From contig JANXVV010000267.1 of NCBI GenBank assembly GCA_025351525.1, forward strand, positions 1 to 8,207: 8,207 bases of DNA. Reading direction: 5' to 3'. This document shows positions 4,965 to 8,207 of the stretch, in pieces. The notes under the pieces are model-generated. The model had not been told where the DNA came from. It worked only from the letters and a program-made list of their open reading frames with translations, and did not search any database. Made by a program: the position numbers and the translations under genes. The first letter of the stretch is position 1; every line of letters begins with the position of its first letter. The DNA comes from Humisphaera sp. Its GTDB lineage: Bacteria; Planctomycetota; Phycisphaerae; Tepidisphaerales; Tepidisphaeraceae.

Positions 4965-7900
4965 ATGAATCAGCGATTTAAAAAAGTGGCGTTCGCGGCG
5001 GCGGTGACGGCCACCGCACTCTGGCCGCTCGCAAACCCCCTCCTTTCCATCGCGGCGAATTCCAAGCTTGCCGATGGCATTCGCCAGGGGGAAGCCCAGC
5101 AGACCCAGATCAAAACGCAGGTGCAGCGGACCACCGAAGACCTCACCAGCATCATCAGCGAACTCAATCGCAACGGCATCGGTGGCGAAGATGTCAAAGT
5201 GCTCGGCAAGATTCGTGACGTGCTCGGGGATCTCACCGTCAAGGACATGGCCGTCGTGATCGCGCTGCTGCAGGAGGCCCGCACCTCGCTCGAACCGGGC
5301 AAATTTCGCGGGGATGCCACGCAGGCCGTGGTCAATCAGAAATCGATCATCGTGAAAATGCGGCAACTGCTTCTGGAATACAAACGCCAGCAGGAATTGT
5401 ACGAGCTTTCTCTTCGCTTCACGCAGATGGCCGATGAGCAGCACGCGAATCTGCGCGATGCCAAGTTCCTCGTGAAATCCACCGGCGGGAAGCAGTCCAC
5501 CGAATACAACGAAGTGCAGAAAAGCGCGATCCACGTGCAGACGAGCAATGAAGAAGGGCTGCGCGATGAGTCGCGGAATCTGCTGGTGAAGCTGGCATCG
5601 CTGGCTGCCGAAGCGGATTCTGAAACGGCGGACCGGTTGAAGAAAAGCATCGAGCACGCGAAAAAAGGGATGCTCGAAGAATCGCTCGCGACCGCCGTCA
5701 GCAGCCTGAAAGACGGGCACCCGCACTCGGCGGCTTCAAGTGAGCGCAACGCGCGCGATCGACTCTATGAATTGGCAAGTCTGATCGCCCCGATCGAAGA
5801 CACCGCCACCAAGTTGCGCAAGGCCGCCGAGAAATTGGATAAGGCTATTGCGGATGAGAAGCTGGTGATCGGTCTGACGAGCGCCTTGCCGCCAACCGCG
5901 CCGTCGGTGGATGAAAATTACGACAAGGTGGAAGACAAGCAGGGCGACAATGTCGATCTGACCGATCGGCTGCGGAAGGAGATCGACATTCTCGCCCCGA
6001 CCGTGACGGATGTGCTGAAATTGGCGCAGGACAAGATGCAGGAAACGCGCAGTGCGCTGAACGCGCGCCATCGCGATCCGGCGGCAAGCACGGAAACCAT
6101 CGCGCTCGCCAAGTTGCAGGAAGCCCGCACGATGCTCGATGTGCAGATCGCCAAGGCGGATGCCGACAAGCCCACCGGGGACAATCTGGAACAGACCAAG
6201 GCGCTGCGGGAGAAGGTGGCGCAGTTGCGGATGGATCAGGAGAAGTTGAACGAGCAGGTGAAGCCCGCCACGCCGCGAACCGCGCCGGATTTGGCGCGAA
6301 CTGAATTGAAGCTCGAGCAGACGGCGAAGGATTTGCAGATCGAAACCGCGCCGGAATCGCTGCCGGCGGCGCAGGAGATTTCATCCGCCGCCAAAGAGAT
6401 GGACAAGGTGCAGGAAACCCTCGACAAAGGCGCGGCCACTGCGGCGCAGATGCCGGGGAAGTCGGCGGTCGATCATCTGATCAATGCCGAGAAATTGTTG
6501 GATCAGCAAATCGCCAAACTCGAGCACGACAAGCAGCAGTTGGCGAAGCTGGAAGAGTCCCGCGAAAAGATTGCGAAGCTGATTCAGGATGAGCAGCGGG
6601 TGGCGCTGGATACCGCAAAGGAAATCGGCAAGGAATCGGCGCAGGATAAAAACGACGCGGCCCAGGAAAAGCAGGATGCCGCCGCGAATAAGGAAACCGC
6701 CCAAAAGCAGGCGGAAGTGGCCAAGAAAACGGAGGAGGCCAAGCAGACATTGCCCGAAGAGGGAAAGGAAGCCGCCCAACCGCTCGATCAAGCCAAGCAG
6801 GATATGAATGCCGCGAAGGATGCGCTGGCCAAAAATGAAGCAAAGCCCGCGCAGCCGAACGAGCAACAGGCGTTGAACGATTTGAATAAGGCCAAGGATG
6901 CGCTCGATCAGAAGATCGCCGAGCTGCAGAAGGAACTCGGCCAGCCGCAGGATAACAGCCAGAAGTTGGATCAGTTGGCCAAGGCGCTCGATCAGGCGCA
7001 ACAGGACTTGAACAAGGCCCAACAGGAGATGCAGGAGGATCCCACCCAGCAGTTGCAGAAGCAGCAACAGCAGATTGCGGATCAGTTGCAGAAGCAGCAA
7101 CAGCAGAACCCGAAGAGCGAGCCGTTGCAGAAGGCGCAACAGGCCGCGCAGCAGGCGGCCAAGCAGTTGGCGCAGAACGACGTGCCCAAGGCGATTCAGG
7201 AAATGCAAAAGGCCCAGGACGCGATCAAGCAGGCGGATCAACCCGGCCAGCCGGGAGAAAAGGCCGACGGCAAGCCCCAGGGGAAGGGTGAACCGAAAGC
7301 CGATGCAAAGGGCGAGGGTAAGCCCGATGGCAAGGGAGAGGGCAAAGGCGAAGGACCGGCGAAGGGTGAAGGCGAAGGGAAAGGGGAGGGAAAAGGCGAG
7401 GGTAAGGGTGAAGGCAAGGCTCAGGGTCCGCAAGGTCAGGAGGGCGGAAAGGGTGGAACTCCCGGCCAATCGATGAAAGACATAGGCCAGCAGCAGGCGG
7501 CGGTGCAGAAGGCGGCGGAGCAGTTGGCATCGGCGCAGAAGCAACAGCAGATGCAGCAAGCCGCCGAAAAACTGGGGAAGGTGGCGAACGATGTGACCGA
7601 CGCGGCGGCGAACGACAAAGGCGCGCTCCCGAAATCCGCGCAACAGGCATTGCAGCAGGCAGAGTCGGCGCTGAACGAAGCGGCGACGAAAGCGCAGAGC
7701 GGCGATCAACCGAGTGCCAGTTCCAAGACGGCGGCGGCACAGTCGGCGATCTCACAGGCGCAGGCCGCCGTGGCGATGGCGCAGCAAGGGATGCAACCCG
7801 GCCAGATGGCCGATGCCCCAGGCCAGCCGGGCCAACCCGGTCAACCGAGCCAGCCCGGCAAGGATCCCAGCGCCGGCGCGCCATCCCCCGGTTCACCCGC

Positions 7901-8147
7901 CCCCGTCCCCGGTCAGGCGGATGAGAACACCCCCAGTCAAAAAGCCGTCGGAGATCGCAAAGACACCACCGCCAAAGCCGGCGACACTGGTCCGCGCGGC
8001 AATGTCAGCGGGGCCAGCACCTTCATGAGTCTCCCCGCCCGCGATCGTCAGGCCCTCAAGCAGACGCAGAAAGACAAGTACCCCGAGGAGTACGGGCCGG
8101 CCATCGAGCAATACCTGAAGAACCTGTCCGATCAGGAGAACCGGTAA
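4965..8147 (+). CDS. Large secreted Gln/Ala/Lys-rich coiled-coil protein
   Basis: A 1060-residue exported protein of unknown function. The N-terminus is a signal peptide or uncleaved anchor (basic MNQRFKK, hydrophobic 8-32, AA near 32). Residues about 33-765 are almost wholly helical with heptad-like spacing, rich in Ala, Gln, Lys, Glu and Asp. A Q-rich part at about 696-714 contains a duplicated QLQKQQQQ. Next comes a KGEG low-complexity linker (782-818), then further Ala/Gln helices (about 835-945), a Pro/Gly/Gln tract with repeated PGQ (about 944-985), and a short well-conserved-looking tail (1018-1060) with LPARDR, KYPEEYG and IEQYLKNL. The layout matches the helical C-terminal half of DUF4175/TIGR02302 proteins, which also end in a short LxRxYLxxLL-type helix. 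GGAG five bases before the ATG supports the start. It follows the DUF4175-like gene after 451 bp; the inferred role is an extracytoplasmic partner of that protein. An alternative is a generic envelope spacer or scaffold. Confidence 0.9.
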   Translation: MNQRFKKVAFAAAVTATALWPLANPLLSIAANSKLADGIRQGEAQQTQIKTQVQRTTEDLTSIISELNRNGIGGEDVKVLGKIRDVLGDLTVKDMAVVIALLQEARTSLEPGKFRGDATQAVVNQKSIIVKMRQLLLEYKRQQELYELSLRFTQMADEQHANLRDAKFLVKSTGGKQSTEYNEVQKSAIHVQTSNEEGLRDESRNLLVKLASLAAEADSETADRLKKSIEHAKKGMLEESLATAVSSLKDGHPHSAASSERNARDRLYELASLIAPIEDTATKLRKAAEKLDKAIADEKLVIGLTSALPPTAPSVDENYDKVEDKQGDNVDLTDRLRKEIDILAPTVTDVLKLAQDKMQETRSALNARHRDPAASTETIALAKLQEARTMLDVQIAKADADKPTGDNLEQTKALREKVAQLRMDQEKLNEQVKPATPRTAPDLARTELKLEQTAKDLQIETAPESLPAAQEISSAAKEMDKVQETLDKGAATAAQMPGKSAVDHLINAEKLLDQQIAKLEHDKQQLAKLEESREKIAKLIQDEQRVALDTAKEIGKESAQDKNDAAQEKQDAAANKETAQKQAEVAKKTEEAKQTLPEEGKEAAQPLDQAKQDMNAAKDALAKNEAKPAQPNEQQALNDLNKAKDALDQKIAELQKELGQPQDNSQKLDQLAKALDQAQQDLNKAQQEMQEDPTQQLQKQQQQIADQLQKQQQQNPKSEPLQKAQQAAQQAAKQLAQNDVPKAIQEMQKAQDAIKQADQPGQPGEKADGKPQGKGEPKADAKGEGKPDGKGEGKGEGPAKGEGEGKGEGKGEGKGEGKAQGPQGQEGGKGGTPGQSMKDIGQQQAAVQKAAEQLASAQKQQQMQQAAEKLGKVANDVTDAAANDKGALPKSAQQALQQAESALNEAATKAQSGDQPSASSKTAAAQSAISQAQAAVAMAQQGMQPGQMADAPGQPGQPGQPSQPGKDPSAGAPSPGSPAPVPGQADENTPSQKAVGDRKDTTAKAGDTGPRGNVSGASTFMSLPARDRQALKQTQKDKYPEEYGPAIEQYLKNLSDQENR
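7050..7106 (+). repeat. Direct repeat of 24 bp with 33-bp period
   Basis: An identical 24-base unit occurs at 7050-7073 and 7083-7106, coding twice for QLQKQQQQ with IAD between. Exact identity at the DNA level suggests a recent in-frame duplication inside the coiled-coil gene; the 11-residue period matches a hendecad coiled-coil repeat. Confidence 0.85.
7308..7418 (+). repeat. KGEG low-complexity coding tract
   Basis: Residues 782-818 of the coiled-coil protein are made of KGEG units with minor interruptions (KPDG, PA). Codons vary freely between copies: all four glycine codons and both codons for Lys and Glu are used. The protein pattern is therefore kept although the DNA is not a clean tandem repeat. 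It probably forms a flexible, charge-balanced linker between the main helical region and the C-terminal helices. Confidence 0.85.
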
Positions 8148-8150
8148 ATC

Positions 8151-8207
8151 ATGCAATTGACGAAATGTGAACATCCGACTGTGGTTGCTCTTAAACCTCA
8201 ATCGTGG
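8151..8207 (+). CDS. Start of a downstream gene, cut by window end
   Basis: An ATG three bases after the stop of the coiled-coil gene opens a frame of 19 codons that continues past the window (MQLTKCEHPTVVALKPQSW). AGGAG at 8134-8138, inside the end of the upstream gene, is a possible ribosome binding site with a long 12-base spacer. Tight spacing suggests translational coupling and a shared transcript. The fragment is too short to identify; the HPTVVALKP run could be the first strand of a small alpha/beta domain, but this is a guess. Confidence 0.45.
   Translation, partial: MQLTKCEHPTVVALKPQSW

Noticed and set aside
4697..4966. Minus-strand frame of 89 codons in the spacer
   Set aside because: It is a translation of the repeat elements; such frames are often annotated by mistake wherever this kind of repeat occurs.
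7308..7418. Possible CRISPR-like or DNA-level tandem array
   Set aside because: Units are short, in frame, codon-varied and without spacers; it is a protein low-complexity tract.
6381..7709. Minus-strand open frame of 442 codons, Leu/Arg-rich
   Set aside because: It mirrors the Gln/Ala/Lys codons of the coiled-coil gene; CAG, AAG and GCG read backwards give Leu and Arg-rich text. It resembles a membrane protein only by composition.

Overview
The window looks like a chromosomal stretch from a member of the Planctomycetota. This is inferred from the company of genes (a DUF4175-like membrane protein next to a very large Gln/Ala/Lys-rich secreted coiled-coil protein), the moderately high GC content, the poor or absent Shine-Dalgarno sequences at some starts, and abundant palindromic intergenic DNA. 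The class cannot be fixed from this sequence alone. Coding strand switches twice.

Left part (1-2038). A perfect 20-bp inverted repeat sits at the window edge (1-57). It is followed by a minus-strand MscS-type mechanosensitive channel (168-1277) with a plausible intrinsic terminator (112-134). Divergent from it, across 143 bp, is a small PilZ (c-di-GMP receptor) protein (1421-1855). A very long imperfect palindrome (1880-1976, 40-bp arms, 37/40 matched) lies in the convergent gap between the PilZ gene and an unrecognised minus-strand gene of 160 codons (2039-2521).

Right part (2522-8207). After a divergent intergenic region come two large plus-strand genes. The first (2816-4513) encodes a three-helix membrane protein with a long beta-rich extracytoplasmic part, resembling the membrane half of DUF4175/TIGR02302 proteins. 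The second (4965-8147) encodes a 1060-residue protein with a signal peptide, long helical coiled-coil regions, a Q-rich stretch, a KGEG low-complexity linker and a short ordered-looking C-terminal tail. They are separated by 451 bp of non-coding DNA built from nested imperfect inverted repeats that look like dispersed repeat elements. A further gene probably starts at 8151, three bases after the big gene stops, and runs off the window.

The most interesting hypothesis is that the two large genes are the split halves of a DUF4175-like envelope system: the membrane/beta half in one gene and the Q-rich helical half, with its own export signal, in the next. The intergenic palindromes are the other structures that ordinary gene annotation does not explain. 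No phage, transposase, CRISPR, tRNA or rRNA was seen.
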